Virus record (IMG/VR): IMGVR_UViG_3300009790_000009
Location: 1-61,374 of that record
DNA: 61,374 nucleotides
From: a virus
Direction: 5' to 3' (one strand)
Of the stretch, positions 45,484 to 54,252 are shown piece after piece (position 1 is the stretch's first letter; each line of letters begins with the position of its first letter). The position numbers and the translations under genes were made by a program. Under the pieces are notes generated by a model. That model had not been told where the DNA came from, ran no database searches, and saw nothing but the letters and a program-made list of their open reading frames with translations.

Positions 45484-45512
45484 TTGACATCTATATAACG
45501 TTTTATTATAAT
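45484..45512 (+). promoter_or_regulatory. Consensus sigma70 promoter TTGACA-N17-TATAAT
   Basis: TTGACA (45484-45489) and TATAAT (45507-45512) match the bacterial consensus at all twelve positions with a 17-base spacer. The element sits directly behind a terminator and in front of the recombination/late-sigma gene block, so it is a likely strong early promoter for host RNA polymerase. Confidence 0.9.
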
Positions 45513-45536
45513 AATCTATGTAGATGCGGGAAGTAA

Positions 45537-45544
45537 TATAAATA
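45537..45544 (+). promoter_or_regulatory. T4-type late promoter TATAAATA
   Basis: An exact match only five bases before the ATG at 45550, downstream of the consensus early promoter. If used as in T4, the late transcript would begin at about the start codon. The gene would then have tandem early and late promoters. Confidence 0.55.
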
Positions 45545-45549
45545 ATAAT

Positions 45550-46092
45550 ATGGCAGCAATAACTCAACAACCTAAAAACGTTAATTTCTTATCCCCTTTA
45601 AAGTTTAGCTTTACTGTTAAGAAATTACCTAACGTTAACTTCTTTGTACAACAATGTACTCTACCTAATATTGCTATTGGTAGATTTGATGTTCCTACTC
45701 CCTTTATTAAATTACCGGAGCCTGGAGATCATTTAGAATTTGGAGAACTTCAATTAACATTCCGTTTAGATGAAGATATGAAAAACTATCTTGAACTCTA
45801 TAATTGGATGATGGCTTTAGGTTTCCCAGAGAAATTCGAACAATATAAAACTCTAGCAGATAAGGATCAAAGGAGAACTGGGTTTAATGCTTCTGGTGAT
45901 GATAGTTTAATGAGTGATGCCACTCTTATGATATCTAATAGTAATGTTAATTCTAATATAAAGGTCAACTTCCTTAACTTATGGCCTACAACAATTCAAG
46001 ACCTCATATTTGACTTCAGACAATCAGACGTAGAATATATGGAATGTTTAGTTACATTTGCATATGAACGTTTCGATATAATAGACGTATAA
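45550..46092 (+). CDS. Tail-tube-fold (gp19-like) structural protein
   Basis: A 180-residue protein whose layout resembles tail tube proteins: FKFSFTVKKLPNVNFFVQQC, PGDHLEFGELQLTFRLDEDM, NYLELYNWMMALGFPE, and a C-terminal strand YMECLVTFAYERFDI. Proteins of this fold include gp19 and the tube-initiator proteins gp48/gp54 of T4. It is not close to the gp19 at 38437. It might be a tail-tube terminator, a tube-baseplate connector or a minor tube subunit. No good Shine-Dalgarno sequence is close to ATG 45550. Confidence 0.6.
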   Translation: MAAITQQPKNVNFLSPLKFSFTVKKLPNVNFFVQQCTLPNIAIGRFDVPTPFIKLPEPGDHLEFGELQLTFRLDEDMKNYLELYNWMMALGFPEKFEQYKTLADKDQRRTGFNASGDDSLMSDATLMISNSNVNSNIKVNFLNLWPTTIQDLIFDFRQSDVEYMECLVTFAYERFDIIDV

Positions 46093-46100
46093 AAAATACG

Positions 46101-46129
46101 TTGCATTCCACATAAAAATACCGTATAAT
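46101..46129 (+). promoter_or_regulatory. sigma70-like promoter TTGCAT-N17-TATAAT, leaderless geometry
   Basis: TTGCAT (46101-46106) and TATAAT (46124-46129), spacer 17. The segment TATAATATAGTATATGA runs straight into the ATG at 46137, so the predicted +1 coincides with the start codon. The promoter at 55718 has the same layout. Confidence 0.85.
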
Positions 46130-46136
46130 ATAGTAT

Positions 46137-46619
46137 ATGATTAATAAGGATAAGATAGTTATCCGGGATAATGTATTAGATCCTGATCAATGTTCGCACT
46201 TAATAGAAATTTTTGAGCGCGAAGATGTTGTGCTTAAAACTAATAGTAAAGTATTATCTATACAGAAGCACCCATATTTAGATATAATAACGGGTCATAG
46301 TAATACTAATTTTAAGACGGCAGAGTATTGGGCCCAGATAGTAAAGAGATCCAAAGGTCAATATCAGAAGTTACATACTGATGAAGCTAGTGAAACAACT
46401 TTATTAACTAGTGTTACATTCCTCAATCAAAATTTTGAGGGCGGCGAATTAGTCTTTAATGATTTATTTGTTAAACCAAAGGCTGGTCGTCAAGTAATGT
46501 TTGATGGTCAATATTATCCACATGCGGTTATGGAAATAATCAATGGTGATAGATACACTGTTAATTGTTGGTATGATACTCATAAACCAAAACAGAATTT
46601 TACTTTAAGAACAAAATGA
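46137..46619 (+). CDS. 2OG-Fe(II) oxygenase (prolyl-4-hydroxylase-type fold)
   Basis: A 160-residue compact 2-oxoglutarate/Fe(II) dioxygenase. The motif set is complete: KLHTDEA gives His80 and Asp82, FEGGELVFNDL is the typical core strand pair, YYPHAVMEI gives His129, and RYTVNCWYD gives Arg139 for 2OG binding. Small enzymes of this kind are common in marine T4-like phages; their substrates are mostly unknown. It is the first gene of the early operon leading to uvsY, probably from a leaderless mRNA. Confidence 0.85.
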   Translation: MINKDKIVIRDNVLDPDQCSHLIEIFEREDVVLKTNSKVLSIQKHPYLDIITGHSNTNFKTAEYWAQIVKRSKGQYQKLHTDEASETTLLTSVTFLNQNFEGGELVFNDLFVKPKAGRQVMFDGQYYPHAVMEIINGDRYTVNCWYDTHKPKQNFTLRTK

Positions 46620-47050
46620 ATTTAGAAGAGATACTAGACACATGGGCAAGTGATTGCAATATAGATAGAACAGAGCTCGGTGAGGAATCATTAAAAATAC
46701 CACAATTACACTCAAAGTATTTTAAGATCTTCTCTACCGAGCGCCTTGCTATGCGTAAGATTGAAGAGAGTATGAAAGAACTTAGAAAGTTGAAATATCA
46801 ATATTATGATGGTACACTAGATAAGTATGAATTAGATGAACATGGATGGGAACCAAACCCACTTAAAATTTTGCGCGGCGATTTAAAAGACTATGTCGAT
46901 GCAGATAAAGATGTAATAGATTATAACCTTAAGTTAGCTTACGCTAAAGAAAAGGTAGATCTCTTAGAGAATATAATAAGGTCTTTAAACACCCGAGGGT
47001 ATAATATTAAAAGTGCTATTGATTGGGAAAAGTTTAAAGTTGGAATTTAA
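46616..47050 (+). CDS. uvsY: Recombination mediator UvsY
   Basis: A 144-residue helical protein (T4 UvsY has 137). Recognisable features are the LHSKYFKIFSTERLAMRKIE region, a YYDGTLDKYELDEHGWEPN segment matching the T4 YYSGRGD region, and DADKDVIDYNLKLAYAKEKV. UvsY loads UvsX recombinase onto gp32-coated single-stranded DNA. It overlaps the oxygenase stop (ATGA) and its stop overlaps uvsW (TAATG), the order expected in T4-like genomes. Confidence 0.87.
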   Translation: MNLEEILDTWASDCNIDRTELGEESLKIPQLHSKYFKIFSTERLAMRKIEESMKELRKLKYQYYDGTLDKYELDEHGWEPNPLKILRGDLKDYVDADKDVIDYNLKLAYAKEKVDLLENIIRSLNTRGYNIKSAIDWEKFKVGI

Positions 47051-48537
47051 TGTCAGACAACATAGCGATAGAGAAGTATGATGACGTGCACGTGCGTTGT
47101 TATTGCGAACCTGGTATAGGATACGAACTACAAGAATACTTTACATTTGAAGTTCCTGGAGCAAGGTTCATGCCACAGGTCAGGAATAAATTCTGGGATG
47201 GTAAAATAAGATTATTTAATCCTGCAACGGGATTAATATATGCGGGTCTAGTTCCTTATATAAGAGAGTTTGCAAAGAACTATGAATACACTGTAGAGCT
47301 AGATGATGATCTATCTGATGAATCATTTTCATTAAAAGAAGCCAAATCATATGCTACTAAACTATTAGAAGGGACAGGATTCACACCTAGAGATTATCAA
47401 TTAAAAGCTTTTGCACATGCAATGAGAACAAGGAGAGCTTTATTATTATCTCCCACAGCGAGTGGTAAGTCTCTTATAATTTATATGATAGCCCATATGA
47501 TGAAAGAGATGGGCAATAAAATATTAGTAATAGTTCCAACAACATCATTAGTATATCAAATGCAAACAGACTTTAAGGACTATGGATTCGGAGAACAAAC
47601 AAGAGTTATAGATGGAACCCAAGACAAGTCGTGGCGTAGCTCTATAGATGAATCAATAGTAATATCAACATGGCAATCTATATATAAGATGCCCAAGCCG
47701 TGGTTCAACCAATTCAAATGCGTTATTGGTGATGAAGCACATAATTTTAAATCTAAATCCTTAACTACTATAATGACTAAGTTAATAGACTGTCCTTATA
47801 GATTTGGTTTTACAGGAACATTAGATGAGACACAGACACACAAATTAGTATTAGAAGGGTTGTTTGGATCCGTTAAAAAGGTTACAAGCACATCTGAACT
47901 AATAGAAAAGGGAACCCTTGCGGAGCTTGGAGTTAAATGTATTGTATTAAAACATCCTGCAGAGTCTGCTGCTTTATTAAAGAAAGCAACATACCAAGAT
48001 GAACTACAACACATTGTAGGATCCAAAGCAAGGAATAGTTTTATTAATAATTTAGTTTTATCACTAGACGGCAACACATTAGTTTTGTATCAATTGGTTG
48101 AAAAGCATGGCAAAGTGTTGTATAATAATATATTAGAACAGCAACAAAAAGAGGTTGTTGATCGAAATGTGTTTTTTGTTAGTGGCGAAGTTGATGCAAA
48201 AACCAGAGAAGAAATAAGAGGATTGGTAGAGAATGATACTGATGCAATTATAGTAGCTTCCTATGGTACGTTCGCAACAGGCATAAATATTAAAAACCTA
48301 GACAATGTGGTATTTGCCTCCCCGAGTAAGTCCAAGATTAGAGTTTTACAATCTATAGGTAGAGGTCTAAGAAGGTCAGAAAGGAAATCAAAGGCTACCT
48401 TATTTGATATAGCAGATGATCTGCAACACAAAGCGCATAAGAATTTTACTCTTAAACACTTTGCAGAGCGTGTGAAATATTATAATGATGAAAAATTTGA
48501 TTACAAAATATACCAGGTTAAACTAAATGGAATTTAA
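47050..48537 (+). CDS. uvsW: Superfamily 2 helicase UvsW
   Basis: A 495-residue DEAH-type helicase (T4 UvsW has 502). Visible motifs are a Q-like TPRDYQLKA (112-120), Walker A SPTASGKS (134-141), DEAH at 228-231 in VIGDEAHNF, TGTLDE (motif III region), and QSIGRGLRRSE (motif VI). The N-terminal ~90 residues match the small UvsW DNA-binding domain. It unwinds R-loops and branch-migrates recombination intermediates, switching replication from origin to recombination mode. Confidence 0.93.
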   Translation: MSDNIAIEKYDDVHVRCYCEPGIGYELQEYFTFEVPGARFMPQVRNKFWDGKIRLFNPATGLIYAGLVPYIREFAKNYEYTVELDDDLSDESFSLKEAKSYATKLLEGTGFTPRDYQLKAFAHAMRTRRALLLSPTASGKSLIIYMIAHMMKEMGNKILVIVPTTSLVYQMQTDFKDYGFGEQTRVIDGTQDKSWRSSIDESIVISTWQSIYKMPKPWFNQFKCVIGDEAHNFKSKSLTTIMTKLIDCPYRFGFTGTLDETQTHKLVLEGLFGSVKKVTSTSELIEKGTLAELGVKCIVLKHPAESAALLKKATYQDELQHIVGSKARNSFINNLVLSLDGNTLVLYQLVEKHGKVLYNNILEQQQKEVVDRNVFFVSGEVDAKTREEIRGLVENDTDAIIVASYGTFATGINIKNLDNVVFASPSKSKIRVLQSIGRGLRRSERKSKATLFDIADDLQHKAHKNFTLKHFAERVKYYNDEKFDYKIYQVKLNGI

Positions 48538-48922
48538 ATATTTTAAACTAACAGATAAAACAATAATTCTAGGTGAAGTGTCTGGAGAAGATGATAACAC
48601 TGTCCAGCTTCACAATGCCGTTGAATTGGGAGTAGATAATACCTCTCTCGAATTATATGTAGAACAAAGATATTATTTTAAAGGTATGTACTGTCCTTTT
48701 GTAAAAGGAAATCCAATAATCTCAAACATTAGTAAAGACAAGATTGTAAGCATTCATTCTGATATGGAAAATGATTTAAGAGAACAGTATAACAAATTTT
48801 GTAAGGAGTGGTTCAAGCAGAGAGTGTTTAGAAAACCAACAGAGGAAGCAGCTAGAGAAAATTTAGAAGAGCTTACTGCGTGGTTAGAAAGAACAGCTAT
48901 CTCCAATAACCAAATACACTAA
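48527..48922 (+). CDS. Unknown protein between uvsW and gp55
   Basis: A 131-residue protein overlapping uvsW by 11 bases and gp55 by one. The N-terminal half is a probable small beta-barrel (YFKLTDKTIILGEVSGEDDN; VQLHNAVELGV; YCPFVKGNPI) and the C-terminal half is charged and helical. The barrel pattern is superficially Sm-like. Proteins at this location occur in marine T4-like phages without a known role; a link to gp55-dependent transcription or RNA is possible by position only. Confidence 0.65.
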   Translation: MEFKYFKLTDKTIILGEVSGEDDNTVQLHNAVELGVDNTSLELYVEQRYYFKGMYCPFVKGNPIISNISKDKIVSIHSDMENDLREQYNKFCKEWFKQRVFRKPTEEAARENLEELTAWLERTAISNNQIH

Positions 48923-49494
48923 TGGGAAAACATTACGTAGATAATAAAAGACTATATGCAGTCTTGGTCCAATATAAAAAGGATCGAACAAAAGCAGAGA
49001 AGGCAAACAAACCAATACCACCAATACCAAATTATATTGGTGAGTGCCTATTACAAATAGCAAACAGACTATCCTATAAACCTAACTTCGCAAACTATAT
49101 GTTTAGAGAAGAAATGGTAGGTGATGGAATAGAAAACTGTATTAATTATTTGAACAACTTCAATCCGGACAAGTCAACAAATCCGTTCGCGTATTTTACT
49201 CAAATAATATATTATGCATTTCTCAGACGAATAGAAAGAGAAAAAAGACAATTGTACATCAAGCACAAAGCTCTAGAGCAAAGTGTTGTACATGATGAAT
49301 TATCCGATGCACATGAAAGTGCTGGTGGTGAAAAGAAACAAGGTGAAATTAAAATTAATTTACACACAGACTATATGAAAGATTTTGTGGGTAACTTTGA
49401 GCAAAAGATAGCGGATAGAAAGGCTAAGCGTGAAGCTAAGAAAGCTGAAGCTAAAGGTTTAGAAAAATTCTATAACCGTCCGGAGACTAAATGA
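48922..49494 (+). CDS. 55: Late-transcription sigma factor gp55
   Basis: A 190-residue minimal sigma factor (T4 gp55 has 185). A sigma region 2-like segment runs from about residue 62 to 104, including NPFAYFTQIIYYAFLRRI, the part that binds the polymerase clamp and recognises the late -10-like TATAAATA. The presence of many TATAAATA elements in this window agrees. The C-terminal region is Lys/Ala-rich and helical; in T4 the C-terminus contacts gp33/sliding clamp functions. Confidence 0.92.
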   Translation: MGKHYVDNKRLYAVLVQYKKDRTKAEKANKPIPPIPNYIGECLLQIANRLSYKPNFANYMFREEMVGDGIENCINYLNNFNPDKSTNPFAYFTQIIYYAFLRRIEREKRQLYIKHKALEQSVVHDELSDAHESAGGEKKQGEIKINLHTDYMKDFVGNFEQKIADRKAKREAKKAEAKGLEKFYNRPETK

Positions 49495-50543
49495 AGATAG
49501 CACTAGTAACTGATTTACACTTCGGTGTAAGAAATGACAACCAAAGAGTAGCTGACTTTCAAGAGAGATTCTTTAAGGAAGAATTCTTCCCTTACTTAGA
49601 TGAACATGGTATTGATACCGTTGTTGATTTAGGTGATACATTTGATAGAAGAAAGTTTATTAATTTCTATTCTTTGGATAGAGCTAAAAAGATGTTCTTT
49701 GAACCTCTTAGAGAACGCAATATAACCCTACATGCATTAGTAGGTAATCATGATGCATTCTATAAAAATACTTTAGAAATTAATAGTATGAATCTCTTAG
49801 CAGAGTCATATGAAAATATTATAGTATATAATGAAGCTAAAGAATGGAATGGGATTCTAATGATACCTTGGATATGTGGTGAGAATGAAGAAGAAATATT
49901 TAATGCAGCTAGGACTACTAACTGCCAAGTATTGTTTGGTCATTTAGAACTAGAAGGTTATTGCATGTATAAAGGCCAGGTATTACATTATCATGGCATT
50001 AAAGATGATTGGTTAAAGAAATTTGATGTTGTATGCACAGGACACTATCATACAAAATCTACAACAGGCAACGTTCATTATTTAGGAACTCCATATGAGA
50101 TGACATGGAATGACGCAGATGATGATAAAGGATTTCATGTATACGATACTGAAACAAGAGAACTAGAGTTCATTAAGAACCCTAATAGAATGTTCAAGAA
50201 GATATGGTATAATGATAAAGACGCAGTAGTAACTGATATTATAGAACAAGACATGGATCAATATTCCAATTGTTTTATTAAATTAATAATCAAGAACAAA
50301 ACAAACCCCTATTGGTTTGATATGTTTATTGAGAGATTAGAAAGAGCAAATCCAATTCACTTACAAGTAGTAGAAGATCACTTGAATTTGGATTTAGAAG
50401 ATGATGATGATGTTATAGCAGAAGCCGAAGACACCCTAACAATTTTAAATAATTATATTACAGGGTTAGAAATTGCTGCTAATAAAGAGGAAGTAACAAA
50501 AGAGGTTCACGATCTTTATAGTGAAGCGTTACAAATTAGTTAA
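49491..50543 (+). CDS. 47: Recombination nuclease subunit gp47 (SbcD/Mre11-like)
   Basis: A 350-residue metallophosphoesterase (T4 gp47 has 339). Nuclease motifs are in order: TDLHFG (Asp8, His10), VVDLGDTFDRR (~44-54), GNHDAF (85-90), LFGHLEL and CTGHYHTKS. With gp46 it resects DNA ends and helps degrade host DNA. It overlaps gp55 by four bases (ATGA) and gp46 by one (TAATG). Confidence 0.94.
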   Translation: MKIALVTDLHFGVRNDNQRVADFQERFFKEEFFPYLDEHGIDTVVDLGDTFDRRKFINFYSLDRAKKMFFEPLRERNITLHALVGNHDAFYKNTLEINSMNLLAESYENIIVYNEAKEWNGILMIPWICGENEEEIFNAARTTNCQVLFGHLELEGYCMYKGQVLHYHGIKDDWLKKFDVVCTGHYHTKSTTGNVHYLGTPYEMTWNDADDDKGFHVYDTETRELEFIKNPNRMFKKIWYNDKDAVVTDIIEQDMDQYSNCFIKLIIKNKTNPYWFDMFIERLERANPIHLQVVEDHLNLDLEDDDDVIAEAEDTLTILNNYITGLEIAANKEEVTKEVHDLYSEALQIS

Positions 50544-52258
50544 TGATTACATTTAAAAGTTTGAAGTGGAAGAACTTTCTATCCACAGGAAATTCATTTA
50601 CAGAATTAGATTTAGAATCTAACCCATCAACGTTGGTTATTGGGGATAATGGTGCAGGTAAGTCTACCTTCTTAGATGCGTTATCGTTTGCCTTATATGG
50701 TAAAGCGTTTAGACGTATTAATAAACAACAATTAGTTAATAGTATTAATCGTAAAGGATTAGTAGTAGAAGTTATATTTGATGTTAAAGGTCAAACCTAT
50801 AAAGTAGTAAGAGGTGTTAAACCAAATTACTTTGAAGTTTGGAAAGACGATAAGATGATTAATCAAGATGCAAGTGTTAGAGACTATCAAGAGTTTTTAG
50901 AGAAGCATGTTCTTAAATTATCTCATAAGGCATTTAGTCAAGTTGTTGTATTAGGATCCACAACGTTTGTACCATTTATGCAAATGGATGCTAAGAGTAG
51001 AAGAGAAATTATAGAAGACTTATTAGACTTACAAATATTCTCTGTTATGAATTTATTATTAAAGGATAAGGTTACAGCTGTTCAACAGGATGTTCAGGAA
51101 GCAGAATTTGAGGTTAGATCGCTTAATGATAAGATAGTAATAGTAGAGGACCATATAACAGAATTAGAAGCAGACAACGCGTCTAAGGTCGATTTAAACA
51201 ACAGGAAAATCGATGTTCTGAATGGAGAGACGAATACTTATAATGAGATCATTCAAGAAAATTCAGAAAAGATAACAGGGCTTCAAAAGATAGTTAAAGA
51301 TATTAATAAACAAAAAACAAGATATAGTGAATTACAAAAGCTGGGTGGTAAACTATCAAATAAGATATCTGATTTAGAAGAGCATATTAAATTTTATGAT
51401 GATCACGACAACTGTCCTGTATGTAAACAAGACTTGGATCCTGAACTAAAAGAATGTGAAGTAACTAAAAGCAGAACAAAATTACAAGAAACTATTACTG
51501 GCAAAGAAACTTTAAACACAGAAGTACAATTAACATTAGAAAAGATATTAGAAATAGAAAAGACCAATGAAGAAATAACTAAGATTCAGAATATTATATC
51601 TGAAAACAATTGGAAGATAAAAACTAATATGGATCAATTAAAACTTCTTCATGAAGAAAATATTTCGTTAAGTGATGTTAAAGGTTCTAGACAAAAAGAA
51701 TATAAAAAATTAGATAGCTTTAAATCAAGTCTGTTAAAGCAGATGGAAATCAAAGAAGAAACTTCCCACCGCAAAGAAACATTAAATGTAGTGTCAATGA
51801 TATTAAGAGACACGGGAATTAAGACTAGAATTATAAAACAATACATTCCTATAATGAACAAACTTATTAATAAGTATCTTGCTTCAATGGACTTCTTTGT
51901 TCAATTTGAATTAGACGAAGCCTTTAATGAAACAATTAGATCTAGACATAGAGATGATTTTACTTATGCGTCCTTTAGTGAAGGTGAGAAGATGAGAATT
52001 GACTTAGCATTATTGTTTACATGGAGATCAATAGCCAAGATAAGGAATAGTGCATCTACTAATTTATTAATAATGGATGAAGTGTTTGATAGTAGTTTAG
52101 ACTCCACTGGAACAGACGAATTCTTAAAAATAATAAATGAGTTGATTTCTGACACAAATGTTTATATAATAAGTCATAAGGGAGATCAATTACTAGACAA
52201 GTTCCATAATGTAATTAGATTTGAGAAACATAAAAACTTTTCGAGGATAGCTCAGTGA
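50543..52258 (+). CDS. 46: Recombination ATPase subunit gp46 (SbcC/Rad50-like)
   Basis: A 571-residue SMC-like ATPase (T4 gp46 has 560). Walker A is GDNGAGKST (34-42). Coiled-coil arms flank a zinc hook NCPVCKQDL (CPVC ~291-294). The ABC signature SFSEGEKMRIDLALL and Walker B LLIMDEVFD are intact near the C-terminus. It is the partner of gp47. It overlaps the peptide deformylase gene by four bases (GTGA). Confidence 0.95.
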   Translation: MITFKSLKWKNFLSTGNSFTELDLESNPSTLVIGDNGAGKSTFLDALSFALYGKAFRRINKQQLVNSINRKGLVVEVIFDVKGQTYKVVRGVKPNYFEVWKDDKMINQDASVRDYQEFLEKHVLKLSHKAFSQVVVLGSTTFVPFMQMDAKSRREIIEDLLDLQIFSVMNLLLKDKVTAVQQDVQEAEFEVRSLNDKIVIVEDHITELEADNASKVDLNNRKIDVLNGETNTYNEIIQENSEKITGLQKIVKDINKQKTRYSELQKLGGKLSNKISDLEEHIKFYDDHDNCPVCKQDLDPELKECEVTKSRTKLQETITGKETLNTEVQLTLEKILEIEKTNEEITKIQNIISENNWKIKTNMDQLKLLHEENISLSDVKGSRQKEYKKLDSFKSSLLKQMEIKEETSHRKETLNVVSMILRDTGIKTRIIKQYIPIMNKLINKYLASMDFFVQFELDEAFNETIRSRHRDDFTYASFSEGEKMRIDLALLFTWRSIAKIRNSASTNLLIMDEVFDSSLDSTGTDEFLKIINELISDTNVYIISHKGDQLLDKFHNVIRFEKHKNFSRIAQ

Positions 52259-52815
52259 GTAAGGGTAAATATATTATACCATTAGGTGATCAAAACGACA
52301 TGCTTCTAGACAAAGGCCTAGAGGCTTTTAATTTTGAAGATCCTCAAAAGGATCCTATTAAGTTCGCAAAGGAGTTAATAGAGACGATGCAAGAGAATAA
52401 TGGGATTGGATTAGCTGCTAATCAAATTGGAGTCCCATTAAAAGTATTTTGTATGCAAACAGATCCACCAATGGTTTGTTATAATCCTAGGATTACATAT
52501 GCCTCTGAAGAGACCGTCATATTAGATGAGGGTTGTTTATCTTATCCTGGTGTCTGGGTAAAAATAGAAAGACCACAAATGATAAGATGCAGGTTTCAAG
52601 ATCCCTATGGTAACATGGTTACAAAAAAATTCGCCGGTATGGCAGCTAGAGTATTTCAACATGAGATGGAACATCTAGAAGGTAAGCTATTCTGGCAAAA
52701 CGCTAATTGGTTTAATCAAGAGAAATTCCAGAAGCGTTGGATTAAAGCTAAAAGAACATTAAGAAACGCAACAAGACCAACAAAGAAAAGAAAGAGTAAA
52801 TTTAGAAAGAAATGA
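52255..52815 (+). CDS. def: Peptide deformylase
   Basis: A 186-residue deformylase with all three family motifs: GIGLAANQIG (50-59), EGCLS (92-96) and HEMEH (136-140); the metal ligands would be Cys94, His136 and His140. It removes the formyl group from nascent protein N-termini. Deformylases are known auxiliary genes in marine T4-like phages. The start is GTG 52255, overlapping the gp46 stop. The C-terminal ~30 residues are very basic (RPTKKRKSKFRKK), which could bind ribosomes. Confidence 0.94.
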   Translation: MSKGKYIIPLGDQNDMLLDKGLEAFNFEDPQKDPIKFAKELIETMQENNGIGLAANQIGVPLKVFCMQTDPPMVCYNPRITYASEETVILDEGCLSYPGVWVKIERPQMIRCRFQDPYGNMVTKKFAGMAARVFQHEMEHLEGKLFWQNANWFNQEKFQKRWIKAKRTLRNATRPTKKRKSKFRKK

Positions 52816-53360
52816 AGATCAATTTAATATATGGTACGGAGACCGGATATACTGAACTCATCGGTGAAGATATAATGGAACGATGGGTAAGAGCTTGGCC
52901 GGATGATGATTTTAAAATAGTAAGAGTAGATGAGACTATACCAGAAGATTGGAAAGCGGATCTATTAATATTAGGAGCACCTACATGGTGTGAACCAAGA
53001 CTAGAAGTTTTGGGGGAGCTAAGTGAAGATTGGAATGGTGAGATGGATGACATCAAGAAAAGAGACTTCACTGGACAGAAAGTAGCAATATATGGTTTAG
53101 GAGATCAACATGGTTATGGTGATAACTTTGTTGACGGTTTGGGTTTATTAGCTAAACCTATTATCGAAAATGGAGGAACCATTATTGCTACAACCTCTAC
53201 AGCAGGATATAGTTTTACTGAGTCTTATGGACTTATAGATAAAGACACATTTTATGGTTTGGCAATAGATGAAGACCAACAAGCCAATAGAACAAACGAC
53301 AGAATTATAAATTGGTTACATCAAATAGAACGAGAATTATATGACGGCGATAGGACATAA
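52812..53360 (+). CDS. Flavodoxin
   Basis: A 182-residue long-chain-type flavodoxin. The FMN phosphate loop is TETGYTE (9-15), and the isoalloxazine-contact loops are GAPTWCEPRLE and YGLGDQHGYGDNFVDG. It carries one electron at low potential. A possible local client is the radical-SAM enzyme QueE encoded next, since such enzymes need a flavodoxin-type reductant. It overlaps deformylase by four bases and QueE by 20. Confidence 0.92.
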   Translation: MKINLIYGTETGYTELIGEDIMERWVRAWPDDDFKIVRVDETIPEDWKADLLILGAPTWCEPRLEVLGELSEDWNGEMDDIKKRDFTGQKVAIYGLGDQHGYGDNFVDGLGLLAKPIIENGGTIIATTSTAGYSFTESYGLIDKDTFYGLAIDEDQQANRTNDRIINWLHQIERELYDGDRT

Positions 53361-54252
53361 CCAGAGACAATACGCTTACTCTGAAATCTTTGATTCAATA
53401 CAAGGTGAAGGACATTATACCGGCCGTCCTACAGCATGGTTAAGATTTTTCTTATGTAATTTACAATGTAATGGATTTGGTCAAGACGATCCAACGGATC
53501 CAGATTCGTATGAACTTCCATATAAAGACTTTGAGGGTATGGAAAAAATAAAGGTTATGACAGACTTACCTGTATGGGAGAAAGGTTGTGATAGCTCTTA
53601 TTCTTGGTCTAGAAAATTTAAACACCTACAACATAAAGAGACTGCGGAAGAGATAGGTGATAGAATTAGAGCTGAATTTACAAATGAACATAATGATGGC
53701 AAGTGGTTAGAAAGACATATGTGTTTTACAGGTGGTGAACCTTTGATGAAACATGCACAACAGTGTAGCATGGATGTTATGAAATATTGGATAGAGGAAA
53801 GAGACTTTCCTAGATATGTAACATATGAAACTAATGGAACACAAGTCTTAAGAGATGATTTTAAAGAATTTTGGATGGAATACAGAGACGTTTGGGGAGG
53901 TGAATTATTCTTCTCTTGTAGCCCAAAATTATGGAATGTAGCAGGTGAGAAAACAAAACGTGCTATCAGACCAGAAGTGGTAGCTGAATACTGTCAAATA
54001 ATAACTCCAGGTAAAGGTCAATTGAAGTTCGTAGTGAACGGAACACCTGCATGCTGGGAAGAGTTAGATGAGACAATAGAAAAATTCAGATACTATGGAG
54101 TGGATTGGCCAATATGGATAATGCCTGTAGGGGCTACTGTAGAAGGTCAAAAATTAGTAGATGGTGATGTAGCCGCAGAAGCCTTTAAAAGAGGTTATAA
54201 TGTTAGTGCCAGGGTACACACCTATCTCTGGGGCAACTTAATTGGAGTATAG
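53341..54252 (+). CDS. queE: 7-carboxy-7-deazaguanine synthase QueE (radical SAM), divergent
   Basis: A 303-residue radical-SAM enzyme. EIFDSIQGEGHYTGRPTAWL and CFTGGEPLM are QueE signatures. It converts 6-carboxytetrahydropterin to CDG in the preQ0 pathway. The iron-sulfur motif is unusual: Cys39 and Cys43 (CNLQC) are followed not by x2-Cys but by a ~39-residue insertion before Cys83 (GCDSSYSW), which aligns with the usual CDTKYAW end of CX3CX2C. The protein is also longer than most QueEs (~220 residues). Likely active if Cys83 completes the cluster. Confidence 0.88.
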   Translation: MTAIGHNQRQYAYSEIFDSIQGEGHYTGRPTAWLRFFLCNLQCNGFGQDDPTDPDSYELPYKDFEGMEKIKVMTDLPVWEKGCDSSYSWSRKFKHLQHKETAEEIGDRIRAEFTNEHNDGKWLERHMCFTGGEPLMKHAQQCSMDVMKYWIEERDFPRYVTYETNGTQVLRDDFKEFWMEYRDVWGGELFFSCSPKLWNVAGEKTKRAIRPEVVAEYCQIITPGKGQLKFVVNGTPACWEELDETIEKFRYYGVDWPIWIMPVGATVEGQKLVDGDVAAEAFKRGYNVSARVHTYLWGNLIGV

